Made by a program: the position numbers and the translations under genes. Below are positions 1 to 12,639 of a DNA stretch of 64,000 nucleotides, in pieces. The DNA is taken from the NCBI RefSeq assembly GCF_028453695.1, contig NC_135782.1, positions 11,036,001-11,100,000 on the forward strand, in the 5' to 3' direction. The notes under the pieces are model-generated. The model was not told the DNA's origin, searched no databases, and was given only the letters and a program-made list of their open reading frames with translations. This DNA is from Augochlora pura (Eukaryota; Arthropoda; Insecta; Hymenoptera; Halictidae). Each line of letters begins with the position of its first letter. Within the stretch, counting starts at the first letter, position 1.

Positions 1-239
1 ATGTCAAACATTGAAATGAAGGTATAATAATAAATATAATAAATATGCAACATAATAAATATAATAAAACATAAATTTTCGTATAATAAATATAAATTTT
101 CCGACTGCCATAGCAACTTATTAACAACGGCGAATACTAATCCACGTAGCCATGAAATAAGTTATAGTGCAAGGATAAAAATAAAACAAGTAAAAGGCAA
201 GTTTTGCAAGAAACTGTTTCATATTATTCGATTGTAAAC
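1..239. other. AT-rich sequence, no gene seen
   Basis: Simple AT-rich DNA with an ATAATAAATATAATAAA-type repeat in the first 90 bp. Confidence 0.5.
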
Positions 240-960
240 GACCAAAGAATCGTGTAGACCGTTAGCCTCTCGCAGCCGGCGTAGTTCTCGCGCACGTTGC
301 CAAAAGTTATCGAGAGAAAGCGCAATGCTAAGTGTATCCGCAATAATAATCCACTGGCGATTGATACAGAGGGAAGGATGATTGCGGTGTACCTGCGGCC
401 GATTGTGGCGGCGTTAGTGAAGTCAGCGCGAAGGTAGGGATATTAGAGGTTAAAGGGCGCACCCGCCGTGTTATTACGACTCACACCTGTACCCCAGGTA
501 GGCCAGGCCGCGGCCAAACTTTTCTCCGTAGAATCTACTTAATGGTTCCAGGATATCGTAAGTCGGAGCTGTAAATAAATTATTACTGCGACCGGCGGTC
601 TTTAATCCGGCGTTGCATAGACATTGCCCTTTAATCATGCGACGTGTAACAAGTTGCAATTTTGAAACGGGATTACGTACGTTCCGGGTATTACCGCCTA
701 GGGATTCTATTATAGTTTCGCGTTACCGGAACAGCTGCGGGAACCGATCCGGGCAACGATTCCGTAGATTCCTAGGTAATCGTTTCCAATGATACTTCCA
801 CCGCTTGATTTTTTATTCTTAATTAACGCCGCGGGAGAACCGTTACGCGTAATCGCCGATCTTACCGATTCGATTGCGTCTATTCGGCGTTTCGATTGGC
901 ATTATCTGCGTTACACGTATCGATTGCGGAGGTTTCCAGTCGTTTGCGTGTTCTAATAGA
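240..960. other. GC/CpG-rich island
   Basis: CpG-dense sequence with no recognisable protein. The 61-codon minus frame at 474-659 has no family features. Confidence 0.5.
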
Positions 961-2636
961 CTATGATCGAGCTAAATAATTAATTAAGCTATTTTTAAAT
1001 GTAAATATATTTTTGGGAACTCAATTTCCTATTTAAATAGCCATAGCTAGACCGTAGGTTCTCATACGAATTTTTATTATTTAAATATTCGAAGCGGAGA
1101 CAAATTTATTATAGTGATTATACATATAATTCCTTATGGTAGAGATGGAATAATAACAATAATCTTGACGAGCGCGTAAGTTTTCTTGGATTTTACGAAA
1201 TGCGTGTATTATTATATGATAGATGATGCTTGAAACTTTTAAATATAATGACTGATTGTATTAACCCCTGCAATTCGTGGAACGGAAATACTTTCTACTT
1301 AAAGAATTATAATTCAAAACATTTTTTCTTTAAATCCGTGTTACAGTTATAAACTCTGCACTTTGACAAAGCAAAACAATATTAAATTTACTTATACAAT
1401 TCTCTGTTATATTATAACGTAAATTTTATTCACACTTCGTTACTTCGACGAAACAAGTTTGCTCATGTAAAGCAAAGTGTCAATAATAATATATAATCAA
1501 GAAAACTTGCGGAAATTTGCAGATTTAGAAATTATTTAAATTTGAAGTCAGTCGGTATCTATGGGCGTCCTCCGTGAATGAAATTACTAACACTACTCAC
1601 AGCATCCAATCACTTTTATCTCTTTTGATGTACTAAAAAAAAAGTAATATAGATTAATAAATAAATAAATTTAATATTGAAAAATAGTATATAACACTTA
1701 ATTTTAATGTATAGATAATAAACAAAATATGATAAAATCTTGCCATTTACAAGCTTCGAAGCATCGTCACATTCTCGAATTTTATCTGTAATAAAAATCA
1801 AAAAATATTACAACAGTTAACTTAAAAAATGTGTTTATTTCATTAATAATTGGATCATCCTTTAAACATTTTGAAAGTTTGACCACAGATTTGAATTCAG
1901 CCATACCAAAAACATAACAGTAATAGTTTAATCCTTATTAGAGTCATATGAATTGTGCGACACGGTGACGCTATTTTATTTATCAATTCTCTGATTACCA
2001 TTAACAAGGTAAATTATTTTATAAAATATTATTAGTTGCTATTGCACTCTAATACTTTTTTTTATCGAGAATATCCTAGAAGATCGATTTACCTGCAGAT
2101 AAAGGTAAGCAGCTCTATTTAACCTCTTAGGCACGCCATTATAGTGGCTTTCGCGGATGTTTCGTGCTTTACTAAATCATGCTTTACACAATATACTAAG
2201 AAAAGAATCAATGTAGCTAATACTATATATAGCTATATACATATATCGCTTATTCGGCTCAAAACTCGACATTTCCGCACGAAAAAAGATATATGATGCT
2301 GATACAAAATCGCTAATATTTTAAGGTTATGTTGTTGCCAGATGTCCAACCTTGCGATTTAACGTTTTACAATAGACAATTTCAACCATAACATACTAGT
2401 GGTGCTATTTTTTGTGAAACGGCGGAAACTTATTTATACTCCTAATAATATAAAATTGTCATCTACGTTTTCCTAAATTCACCTGGAATAGAGTTACAAC
2501 CCGGTTAAGTTACTAGAATCACTCTGTGTATAATAGACCCTGAAATTTCGCACATAGTTGGTTCCTGAAAGCGTGTGCGAATGTTGAATATTCTAAAGTA
2601 GAGTGATGTAAAAAGATATCCACCAAAATCGGTGCT
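961..2636. other. AT-rich gap, no gene seen
   Basis: No supported coding frame, RNA or repeat beyond short A/T runs. Confidence 0.5.
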
Positions 2637-2907
2637 TTGACACGTTGACGCCGGCGCCGATATTCACGATTTTCTCTGCGAGTCGGCGCCCGAAATTTAC
2701 AAAAATTAAATAATTATGTTACGTTTATAATATTGAATTTCTATGTTTTTACTATTGAATATCTGTTTATAATGTTCAGATAAAATAACATAAACCTATT
2801 TTGTAGTATCTATTTTGTGAAATGCAAGCAAAATAAGCAAACGTACGCCGGCCACGGGTCTGACACGTATGACCCAGCAGTGGGTCAAGCCGGCGTCAAC
2901 GTGTTAA
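2637..2907. mobile_element. TTAA miniature element, family E
   Basis: The ends are CACGTTGACGCCGGCG and the inverse CGCCGGCGTCAACGTG (imperfect at the inner bases), flanked by TTGA at the left and TTAA at the right. The ends are GC-rich and the middle is AT-rich. It shares the TTAA flank with the other families but not their CCCTTTGC tips. No coding frame. Confidence 0.7.
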
Positions 2908-3086
2908 AGTATTTATTTACTTACACAGCTTCCGGGCGTTTTCTTTATAAACTTGTTAAGAGTTAGTTGAGTACCTCCTTTCCTTCCTTTCGTGATAAAG
3001 ATTTCTATAACACGCAGTGTCTTTCCGCATTGCTCTACGTACTTGAAATACACGTTCTCCATTGGGACCGCATTCTTCCACAATAG

Positions 3087-3334
3087 TTAACCCCTTGCGC
3101 TCGAGTGGTGGCTTTGAGGCACCATCAAAATTGTTCCAGCACGTTCCAAAATAATCTTTATACTAATAAAGTATGCATTTAAAAAAAATGTTAAGGTTAT
3201 GTCATGTTAGTTTAAATCACAAGAATTAATTACATAAACATAAAATGCATTTTGTTAATTAAAATGGAAATACTGTAAGCCAGAGAAATTGTTCTAGATT
3301 TTCACTTAAAACTGTTTCGAGTGCAAATGGTTAA
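3087..3334 (+). mobile_element. TTAA miniature element, family A
   Basis: The copy starts TTAACCCCTTGCGCTCGAG and ends CGAGTGCAAATGGTTAA. The TTAA on each side and the CCC...GGG tips are what piggyBac-type transposition produces. The body shares GTTCCAAAATAAT and GTAAGCCAGA with other copies. No coding capacity. Confidence 0.8.
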
Positions 3335-3458
3335 AAATTTGTCTACATGCATAATGGCTGCGTCCATATTTTTAGTAATCAAAGTCTTGACCTCTTGATC
3401 GGAACAACATTGTGATCTGATTGCTGAAGTCTGACATCCCCCGAGAGGTGGCGTATTA

Positions 3459-4170
3459 TTGGATTGGGGAATAAGTTCGTAGAGTTTTTATATTTTCTTT
3501 TATTTTACAACGATTTGTTGCTGTGTGACAAAGTGTATAATATTCATTCGATAGAGCTGTTTCTGCTCTACAAAACTGTGTTAATAGTTATAACAATAAA
3601 TTAATCCATTATTTACTATTTATTATTTTTTTTATTACGTGAAAGTAATAGATAAATAAAGGAATAATGTAATTTCCGTCCTTGCAAACGTCAAGGAATG
3701 CTTTTTTTCGCCATACCCTTGGAATTTACAAGCGGACAGCTCGAATGGTTATTACGGTTGCCGACTGTGTGTCGCTACAGCCTCAAAAGTAATAACAAAT
3801 TATCCCTTTGCACTCGAGTGATGACTCTGAGGCACCACTAAAATTATTCTATCACGTTCCAAAATAATTTTTATACTGACAAAGTTCAGATTTAAAAAAT
3901 TGATAACAATGACATTGTTAATACGAGTCACAGGAATCAATTTTACATATCTAAAATATACTTTGTCGCTTAAAATGAAAATACTATAAGCCAGAAAAAT
4001 TATTTTAGATTTATAGTTAAAATGATTTCAAAAGAAAAAGACGATTAGCACAGTTTTGTAGAGCAAAAACAGCTTTATCGAATGAATATTATACACTTTG
4101 TCAAACAGCAGTAAATCGTTATAAAATAAAAGAGAATATAAAAACGCTACGAACTTATTCCCCAATCCAA
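3459..4170. mobile_element. Non-autonomous mariner-type element with about 125-bp inverted repeats
   Basis: The left arm begins TTGGATTGGGGAATAAGTTC and runs to about 3582. The right arm (about 4048-4170) is its inverse complement with few differences and ends at CCCCAATCCAA followed by TA. The tip resembles mariner ends. The 712-bp interior has no transposase-like frame. A family A miniature element lies directly against the right arm. Confidence 0.85.
3800..4047 (+). mobile_element. TTAA miniature element, family A, inside the mariner-type element
   Basis: The copy starts CCCTTTGCACTCGAGTGATG and its body matches the 3087-3334 copy. Its right end is degenerate (GACGATTA) where it abuts the mariner-type arm at about 4048. 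Confidence 0.75.
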
Positions 4171-4199
4171 TACATACAATGTAGCTTGCTCGACTCACG

Positions 4200-4900
4200 A
4201 TGTCCGCTCAGAGGGAACAGTCGACCGCAAAGGCTTGAAAAGTTAAATTTTTGCAAAATGTGCAAAACAGCGAATTGTACGAGAGTGGAACGCGCGAGCG
4301 TCGAGGGCCGCCTGTAGATTTCGTTGAACAGTAAAAGGCCGACTTAGTCGAGCATTGTCACCTCGCGGCATACTAAAAGCTGCCCCTTTCCCAAACAGTT
4401 AAACAGCCAAGTCGACGGCTCTAATTTGTAATTTACGAGGCGATGAGGGAGAAGGTGAGAGTGCGAGTGACGCGGCCACTGGCGAAGCCCGGTCTAACAG
4501 CGGCAAATGAGCGAAGACAAGAAGTATTATTTTTTACAGGGGACGACCCCCAAGCGAGCAAATGGCCTGTGTCGCCTCTCCTCTATGACTCCTACGGGAT
4601 TCTTTTCCTCTCTATCGTCCCGGAGACCCTTCGTTCAAGCGAGCCGGATCGTCTTTTCCCCTTCCCTCGCGACCCTCACCACCCAAAAGGGTTGAGACTG
4701 GGCGAGCTGTAAATTACCAAGAGGGCATTTTGATTAAATTTTTTATTGTAGCAGCCCGGCTACAACAGGAGAGAGAGAGCCTCGGCCCGGGGTGATTTAA
4801 CCTTTTCAGTCGGGTCCCCGTTTTTATTTTCCATTCGCGTACCTGAATCACTGATTAGAAGTAATAATTCGGCGGCCGTGGATCCCTATCGCGAGCATGT
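4200..4900. other. GC/CpG-rich island
   Basis: Overlapping short + frames at 4443-4712 reflect composition. A GA-rich stretch (AGGAGAGAGAGAG) is near 4768. No domain is seen. Confidence 0.5.
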
Positions 4901-7518
4901 TTGCGAGAAGCAAATGGTTGCGAACACGAGCAACAGGACTTTCTTGTATGTGTCTTTCTAATGAATAGAGCTGAAGAAATTTAAATAAATGCATTCTCGC
5001 TTTCTTTGGTTGTTAATGACTTTTATAGAGTGGAAATCATTTCACGTTGTAGATAACTTTGATACTTTATAGTATTTCGGGAACTTATGATGCAAGCCAA
5101 TGGAAATTCGTAATTTAATGATAAAATTGCGAGCATTTGTGTGAAACTTCCTTTTTAAACAATCCTTTTCAAAGGTTTGGATATTGTGACGTTGGTATAG
5201 TAATGCAAAAATTAATCAGAATTAAAGATAAGCGGGTGAAATTCAAAACGGTAGATGTAGAGTAGAAATTTAACAACGCTGTTAGAATGTTTTCGATTTA
5301 TTAAAAATGTTGTTGCATTACTATACGACGAAAAGTAAATTACTATATGATTTTTGTTTGTTGGAATCGAGGTAAAGAATTATTATTTTGCATAAGAATC
5401 CACAGTATAGTATATAATATAAATTATTGTTACAATCCTTGCGTTCCTGTATTTTGAATAATTGTGATCATAATATATCATCGTTGCCTTTTTTTTATGC
5501 AAAAAAATGTCACGAGAAAACAAATAACTTTACAGTGAACTTTATATTCTAAAAAGATATTACAAATGCAACGATTTAGCAAAAATTTTTTTAAATATGT
5601 TAGTTAAAGAGTCGTAACATGTTCATATAATACGATACTTATAAATTTATCTGACTTTATAAAACTATTGCTATTATTTACTTTTAATATGTAGCTTTAT
5701 TGGAACAATATGTACAAGAACTTTTAAGTAATAAACTGTTAGCTTAAATTAATGGTGTAATATTTAATATCTGTTTTCTGTAACATTTATTGATTGACAT
5801 AGCCTTGACATAAATTGTTAACTTGAACTAATGATATAATAATATTTAATTTCTGCATTATGTATTATTTGTTGATTTCAATATTCTTGATATTACTTTA
5901 CTGGCGTTTTAATCATGATAGTATCCCCTAAGCGTTAAACAAATTGCCAACCTGTCGAAGAGGCGATATGTTTCTTTGAATCAGGGGATTTAGGATAAAG
6001 TTATGTAAAGATAGTTCGCGTCTCAAGGTTTATATATTTTTCCTAGCAGCTTTAACCCTAGCATTCAGTACCTGACCTCGCTACGTAGCAGATTTTGTAT
6101 GCTGAAAAATATTAAAAATAGCCGAGTACGAGAAAATCTATTTTTCGCTACCAGAAAGACAGATATCTAGGTAGACATCATTGCATATTTTTTTATTAAC
6201 ACTTAATTACAATTATAATCTACCTACATCTGGGCATATCTTATTTTCGAGATTCTGACAAATTCAAAGTTCGGAATCTTAAAATCTTTGTTCTACGTTT
6301 TTTGTTGTAATTTACTTATTATTAATGTAATATTATCTTTGAGATGATTATATAATCTTTACTGTTTTGTATATTGAATAGTGAAATAATGTTCAAGTAT
6401 GACATACCAAGAAGATTATTCAAAAATGTCTGAGCGACTGGGTTTCTTTTGATTATTTGGTTTATAAAACACGAAAATTCATTTTGGTCATCGCTCTGCC
6501 TAGATCCGTTTCTTTATAATTATTTGTGCATAATTGATAAAATATAAATCAACGGATTATTTATGGGTAATTGATCAAATATATTTTACCTATTTCCTTA
6601 GTATAGTTTATTAAATTCAGAAATAAATGCACATCATTTTCAGTTACTAGAAGTTGTTTTTCTCAACATTTCAGTTTGTAAACTTTTTAAGTATATGCTG
6701 TATTATTTATTATTGTATACTGTACTTCTATGTTCAGAGATCCTACTTTTAGCATCTAGATTTTAGTTTCATTAAACAATTTTAAGATAGATTAGATTTG
6801 TTATTACATCACATTACATATTATGGTAAAATTTCCTGAAAGTATAACATATTATTAATAATAATTCTTATTTGTTTATTCATTCCTACCTCTCTTTTTA
6901 TAGTCTCGTTTAATCTAGTTCTTAGAACGTAACTGCGTATCAAATAAAACTCGCCCGTGGCTATGGGATTAAATCTAGACTTCCATAAATCAAATATCTC
7001 TATCACATATTCTTCACTGAACAGGAAATATACAAATTATTTAATATAATTATAGTCTTTCAATTAACATACTCTTCGTTTAGATATTAATATCAACGTG
7101 CAAAGTTAACACATATTCGTCCGTTAATTTTTTGGACCGCCATTCACAAAATGTCGGCATATTTTGACACTATCTGTACAAATGATATAGTCTATATAAA
7201 AACAACGTAACTTGTTAAAAATCATATAAATTATTTGCACACAATTCTTTTTCGTTATCCATTTCAGACATATCTCATTATCTTATATTGGTTAAAATTG
7301 TGTCAGAAAATTAACAATATTACAACTGAAATAAATATCCGAACAAGAAGCGATTAAACTTTTAATAAAATTATTCTATTATACGGAACACCGGATACTA
7401 CGCTTTTACTTTGTTTTCGTTTACTTTGTTTTCGTTTACTTTTGCAACGTTATGCGACGCAACCAAAGCTGAAATTAGATAATTATTGAAATTATCTCTG
7501 TCTAGTAAAAATTATAAT
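4901..7518. other. AT-rich gap, no gene seen
   Basis: Long AT-rich stretch without a supported gene. Two related segments near 5730 and 5810 (TGTTANCTTNAANTAATG) suggest a small old duplication. Confidence 0.5.
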
Positions 7519-7748
7519 TTAACCCTTTGCACGCGAAGCCATTTTAAGCTTAGATCCAAAATTGCTATTTTGACCAGCTGTAGTATAGTACTTAGTATAA
7601 TTTGTTAAATGAGATTGAGTCTTGTGACTCGTAAAACTGTTATGCTTTTAACAGAAGGGTATTTAATAATGTCAACATTATTTTGTTAATTATATAACAA
7701 TTTTCATTGGCGCTTCAGAGGCGCTTACATTCGAATGCAATGGGTTAA
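7519..7748 (-). mobile_element. TTAA miniature element, family A, inverse orientation
   Basis: The copy starts TTAACCCTTTGCACGCGAAG and ends GCAATGGGTTAA. The internal order (GTGACTCGTAAAACTGTTA, then TTTTCATTGGCGC) is the inverse of the 3087-3334 copy. Confidence 0.75.
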
Positions 7749-8019
7749 TTTACTTAAAATTAAACGAACAAGAATCAATTATTTCCCGTAATATAGAAAT
7801 GACGAATTTTCGTCATTTAGCTATTGGTGATTGTTCGCAAAATGACAAATTTTCGTCACGCGGACGACTGTGTATTAATATGTTACAGAAATAAAATAAC
7901 AAAATGAAATAACAAGAAATAGTACGAAATTATGTACAATTCGCGATTAAAGATAAATAGAGAATGTTGAATTCTATCGCTGAATCGATTCAATTACAAC
8001 ATTTCTCCGTACTCGAAAC

Positions 8020-8480
8020 TCCCCGGACATAAGCTTCCCTTCATTTATACATTCCAAGGACGATCTGGAGCAGTTTGGAGCACGTTGGCGAAACGGAAGA
8101 AAAACAAAAAAAAGATCGTGGCGCGCGGTCAGAAACACTTGCCGCGTATAAACCGGTCCGTGCTGATAACAGAAATTCCTTCGCGCATCCCTCGGTCATT
8201 TGCGAAATGTCCACCGAGGGACGGCGGTCGGCCGCGGGGGTGAATCGGCTCAACAAGTGTTACGTCGGAACGAGTTTGCGTCTACGGTTCGGTCGATCCG
8301 CGGGGGTGTCGACATGCATTCTCATTCCGCGTCTCGTAATCGGAGGCGGTTCCTCCGTTTGGCGAGCCTCATAGGTCGGTGATAGAGTTACACTCGAAAT
8401 CCGATGGAAGCACGGCAATGCGGACCACATGAACCGCTTGTCTGAATAACAACGTGTTTTATATCGAGCGAATTTTTTAG
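8020..8480. other. GC/CpG-rich island
   Basis: Open frames on both strands (8041-8382) lack ATG-led coding features or domains. Probably non-coding. Confidence 0.5.
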
Positions 8481-8489
8481 GGCCGCCAG

Positions 8490-9369
8490 TTTCGTCGCAA
8501 GGCTAACGCGTTATTATAGTGCGAACGGTTACATCTGGATCAAGGTTATAATAATTAGCACTTGTTCTTGTTGATAATTTTCCTAATAGAATGAGACAAT
8601 TTTTGCTTATTTTATGTCTTCGTTTAGGGGAAGAATGTGTGATACGAGATTCGTTTTATTTTTCAAATCATATTTTTAGATTAAATAAAGCTTCTATTAA
8701 GAGTAGATACACGTTTAAGAACTAAAATATGTATTCTTTTATAATCTACTGCAGCATAACGAATAAGACTCTATTTTTTCATAATAAACGGAAAATTAAG
8801 TTTGTAAATTTACAGATATGGAAAATGGGTTACTTATAGGGGATCCAGTTTGAATTGTTCAGAAAATTTATTTCTTTTGTTTTTTTTTTACACGCATAAG
8901 ATTTATTTCTTCATTGGTAAAGCTTCGTATATTGACCTTATTCGCCATATAAGAACTAATAGTAAAGGTCTTTGCGAAACAAGCATTCTACATTATAATT
9001 TTCTTCATAATCACTTTCCTGATTTAGAATAATTTCTTCTTCGTCAGCCAACTGTAATCCCATAAGTGATCGCTAATTGCTATTAAGTAAATGCGACATT
9101 AAATAAATAAATTAAACAGAAAGAAAATTTCATGTTTGCTGCTAAAATTAGATTATAAAACCGCTGACGGTCGGATAACTGACATTTATTTACAAGATTG
9201 CTCAATTAGTATTACAACAGACCCTCAATTGAAGTGGATAATCCCATCATTAGCTTTCGTCAATCATGTTCTGTCAGATTTCAAAATTGACTGTGTTATA
9301 AAATAATCATATTGCGATTTTAAACCATATGATTATGACTCAAGACTGTATTAGATCTCGAAATCATTC
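8490..9369. other. AT-rich gap, no gene seen
   Basis: No supported feature. Confidence 0.5.
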
Positions 9370-9620
9370 TTAACCTCTTGTACTATGATTCTTTTCACGT
9401 TGCGTTGATCAGCACTTATTTATCCTTAATATTTTTAATAAAAGAACCAGACAATTTTTGTTGCTTTTGTTGCCTTTATGTGCTTTTCTTTCTAAGCTTT
9501 GAAAACCGAAGAACTTATTTTTATTTCGATGTAGAAGAAATTAATAATATTGATATTTATTAGATCTTGCATGGAATCTGTATCACGAGTCTGACTCGTT
9601 ACAATAGTGCAAGGGGTTAA
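9370..9620 (+). mobile_element. TTAA miniature element, family C
   Basis: The copy starts TTAACCTCTTGTACTATGA and ends ACGAGTCTGACTCGTTACA then GTGCAAGGGGTTAA. It shares its start, its palindromic GAGTCNGACTCG block near the end and its length with the copy at 34944-35188. Confidence 0.7.
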
Positions 9621-9628
9621 CTATGATT

Positions 9629-9893
9629 TCAACCCTTAACACTCGAATGATTAATCTCATTTTAGCAAAGCTTATAACTTTAGTATACAAAGCAGGATTT
9701 AAATGAAACGCACTATACAGCTGTGAAATTTTATAGAAATGAAAGAATAACAGATTTTGTTTTTTTATCTATACATTTTAGATGAATACTTTACGGTATG
9801 CAAAAAGAAGGAATAACTAGAAAGAAATGTCACTTCAACGCGAATATACATATAGTGTCGCCGTATCGACGACATTTGATTGCAAGGGATTTA
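9629..9893 (-). mobile_element. Degenerate TTAA miniature element, family H
   Basis: The left side reads ACCCTTAACACTCGAATG and the right side CATTTGATTGCAAGGG. The inverse of the right side resembles the start of the element at 39568. It lies 8 bp from the preceding family C copy. Confidence 0.45.
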
Positions 9894-9976
9894 CATGAAT
9901 TCAAGCGAGCTGGTCAAGTGACCGATTTCATATTTCTATATAGCTGCAGTGCTGAAAATATTTCATAGGGGATAAT

Positions 9977-10227
9977 TTAACCCTTAGCACTTGAAGCCAT
10001 TTCAACTGCAAATCTGAAATAATTTTTCTGGCTTTTAGTATTTTCATATTATATAACAAAATTTATTCTATTCATATGAAATTTAATCTCGTGACTCATA
10101 TAACAGTTACACTTTCAACAATTTTTTTTTAATCTAAGCTTTAACAATACCTACAATAATAATTTTGGAACGTGTTGCAATAACTTTAATGGCGCCACAG
10201 AGTCGCCACTCGAGTGCAAAGGGTTAA
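9977..10227 (-). mobile_element. TTAA miniature element, family A, inverse orientation
   Basis: The copy starts TTAACCCTTAGCACTTGAAG and ends CGAGTGCAAAGGGTTAA. The sequence before that end includes GGCGCCACAGAGTCGCCACT, the inverse of the family A start. It is one of the best preserved copies at 251 bp. Confidence 0.85.
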
Positions 10228-10389
10228 TAAATATCTCGATCCGAGCATACGTTACAACAAAAATATCAAAACGTATAATTCTTATCTTAGATCTTATAAT
10301 CGATGAAATAGAAACGTAAATTAGCAACTTTGAGAGCCCGGTAGGTCCTGATACAATCATAAACCTACACGATCGAACAAAAATCTCTA

Positions 10390-11537
10390 CACGACTTTCG
10401 TCTTACTTTCGATTACTTCACGGGCGACTTGACGACCTCTCGAACTCTGGTATCCGCGACTGTACCAATAGTTCGAATTGACCGACCCTAACCTGGTCGA
10501 GAGGAATCGAGGGCAGCATCGACGTCCCGACGCGTCGCGACGCGCGTCGCCTTGAATCGAAGCTCTCTCCGGGTGCGAGTTCCGGTTGCACCGGTCGGCG
10601 TTGGTATCGACGGTGCTCTGTCGGGGGGGTGGTGGAGGCGGCAGCATCGGTGGCATCGACGGCAACGGCGGCGGCGGCGGCGGTGGCGGTGGCGGCGACG
10701 TTGGTGGTGGATCGCGTGGTGGTGGCAGCTGGCGTGGAGAGCGGGGCCGAAAGGAGGGAGAGAGAGCTCGTGTCGCGGCTCGCGGCTAGGTAGGAAGGAC
10801 GGTCGGCTCTCCTGTGTGGCGAACGGCGAGGAGGGGGAGGGTGGAGGCGGTTAGGTGTCACGTGGGCGCGAGTAGGCCCCGCCTCCGCGAAGTAGCTCGA
10901 AGTAAGTACGGTGCGTCATTCATGGCCGAGCTAAAGGCTGCGCCACTCTCCGGGTCCGTCCAGCTGCAGCGGCTCGCGAGAGGAACCAACGGGAACACCT
11001 GTCTCCCCCGCGAAACCGTGAGCATCCGGCGAGGACCGCGCCGGCGACGACGACGTCGACGTGTGATAACGGCCGATCGTTCCGCGAGGGTGTCCGGTAG
11101 GGCCGTGTTCCGGGGCCAGTGGCAGGCTCTCGGAGAGGCCGCCGGCTTCTCGTCCGGGCCCGAGAACATGTGCCGGCAACAGCAGTGCGTCTAGTGATCC
11201 CTAGCATCGGTATCCGATCGTTCCGATTGTGGCACGAGCGGCGTTCCGATTGGTGAGCAGGCCCCTTGTGGGTAGGATTGTTCCACGGTGCGCGATACAC
11301 GTTTCGTTCGGTACTACATGGTCGATGTCGGCCGCATATAGTGCAAGTTCGCGATAATCAGAGACGCCGCGGCGCGGCGTGACCTTCCGCGACTCGAGAG
11401 AGCGAAAGAGAGAGAGAAAGAGAGCGAGAGTGTTTGTTGTTTCCCGTGGGCGGTCAGGCTGATTCGACCCCAGTGATCCAGGGCCACAGTGTTTCCACGG
11501 ACGAGCAACATCCAAGTTCGTGGTGGAGGGTTGGCTG
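10390..11537 (+). promoter_or_regulatory. CpG-rich promoter/5' UTR region upstream of the coding exon
   Basis: This is the longest GC- and CpG-dense block in the window and leads directly into the ATG at 11538. It contains a GGN/GGC tract (10622-10735) and a GA-rich tract (11396-11432), both common near insect promoters. Overlapping open frames on both strands, including a Gly-rich one at 10586-10789, are explained by high GC and lack of stops. I cannot place the transcription start, and part of this block could be an alternative first exon. Confidence 0.5.
10622..10735. repeat. GGN/GGC low-complexity tract
   Basis: An imperfect run of GGT, GGC and GGA triplets. On the + strand it would read as polyglycine. 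Its place in the GC-rich block upstream of the exon suggests 5' UTR or promoter DNA, though an alternative Gly-rich coding exon is not excluded. Confidence 0.7.
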
Positions 11538-11854
11538 ATGCACCGCGGCGGCGGTGTCGCCGGAAGCGGTGCTGGTGGAGCCGCTGGTATCGCCGGTGGA
11601 TCGGCCGGAAGTGGTGTGTTACCCGCCGCGGGCCATCGCGGACTCGAACTGGAACATCCGTCGGCGATGCCGGGTGCGCCGGGGTTCCACTGGGGGGCGA
11701 TGCTCGCGGGCCACCACGCGGCCGCCGCGGCGGGCATGATGCAGCCGCCCCTGTCAGCGGGGGGTGACTACGCACCCGCGCCCGCTCATCACGGGCCCAC
11801 GCACCCCGCCATGCCCATGGATCTACACGTTCACCAAGGATTCCCCTACTACAG
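11538..11854 (+). CDS. First coding exon of an unidentified gene, transcription-factor-like N-terminus (partial)
   Basis: I do not recognise the gene with certainty. The exon starts at ATG 11538. The same frame has a TGA at 11460-11462 and no earlier ATG, so this start is well fixed. It encodes about 105 residues rich in Gly, Ala, His and Pro, with a Gly/Ala/Ser run near residues 4-30, an Ala run, and a less repetitive end reading MPMDLHVHQGFPYYR. The exon ends at a strong donor (ACAG then GTTAGT at 11855), splitting the final Arg codon in phase 2. Reading past the donor meets a stop within about 13 codons, as expected for an intron. Low-complexity N-termini with a short ordered tail are common in insect developmental transcription factors, but no DNA-binding domain is in this exon. 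The CpG-rich context agrees with a 5' end. The remaining exons were not found here. Confidence 0.7.
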
Positions 11855-12590
11855 GTTAGTCTATCATAGACACCGGATTAGTCTCTCAGATTAACTGAAG
11901 ATTATTCCTGCAATTCTTACTTTTACAAGTCAATTAACTCTCGCCGAGCAAATTCGGAGTACGTAACGTTACTTATTACCGTGAGTGTACGTTTACCGAA
12001 GATTTACTGCGCTATCTTTTATACGCGTTATATATGCTTTACTGCGCTATTTTTCCGATCCGATCAAAGAAATTCGGCAGGAAAGCGCACGTCCGTAGTA
12101 ATAGGTACATTGACCCTGCTTTTGGAATGTGGGCCCATGTTTATAAACAGTCGAACAGTCGCCAGGAGGCTCGAGGAGTCACCCCTTCGTATTCGCGCGA
12201 TTCAACTACCGAAGTGTGGACTCTTGAACAAGGGTGGCTTTATGGTCGCAGTGAAATAGACCACGAACAATAACTTTATTATAACGGATCGTGGAATGTA
12301 CAATCGGTTCTAGCCGTGGCTCTGAGGCGAGCGCGGAGGGGACAATTTCGTTCTCTAAGGCTTGATGATTTCGTTGTGGACAAATGCGCATCGATGCACA
12401 TACAGTGTCTTTTTTGGTTTCTACTGCTAGTAACAGTATTTTGGCGGGATTTATAATAAACTGAATAAACTGACGTATGCTCGTTCGTACGGTTCCCGTT
12501 GGATCCTGAGTCTTTGCGTGGAGATTGATGCGTTCGAGGGTTAATCGTCGACGTTGTTTAGTTCTGTCGAAGTGCAATGATAATGTTTTA
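11855..12590 (+). other. Start of the first intron
   Basis: The sequence follows the splice donor at 11855. GC falls quickly compared with the exon. Short open frames at 11981-12273 and 12206-12595 have no recognisable domains and no convincing splice context. The acceptor for this intron was not found, so the intron may extend far downstream. Confidence 0.45.
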
Positions 12591-12591
12591 T

Positions 12592-12594
12592 ACA

Positions 12595-12632
<38 letters not shown>

Positions 12633-12634
12633 AG
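12592..12634. repeat. TA microsatellite
   Basis: About 43 bp of alternating T and A with one or two interruptions. Confidence 0.95.
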
Positions 12635-12639
12635 TTTAC

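Noticed and set aside
9861..10226. Direct adjacency of three miniature elements considered as one larger transposon
   Set aside because: Each has its own tips, and the bodies belong to different families, so separate insertions fit better.
10418..11775. Many long open frames on both strands around the transcription-factor-like exon
   Set aside because: High GC removes stops in all frames. Only the frame with upstream stop, ATG and donor is supported.
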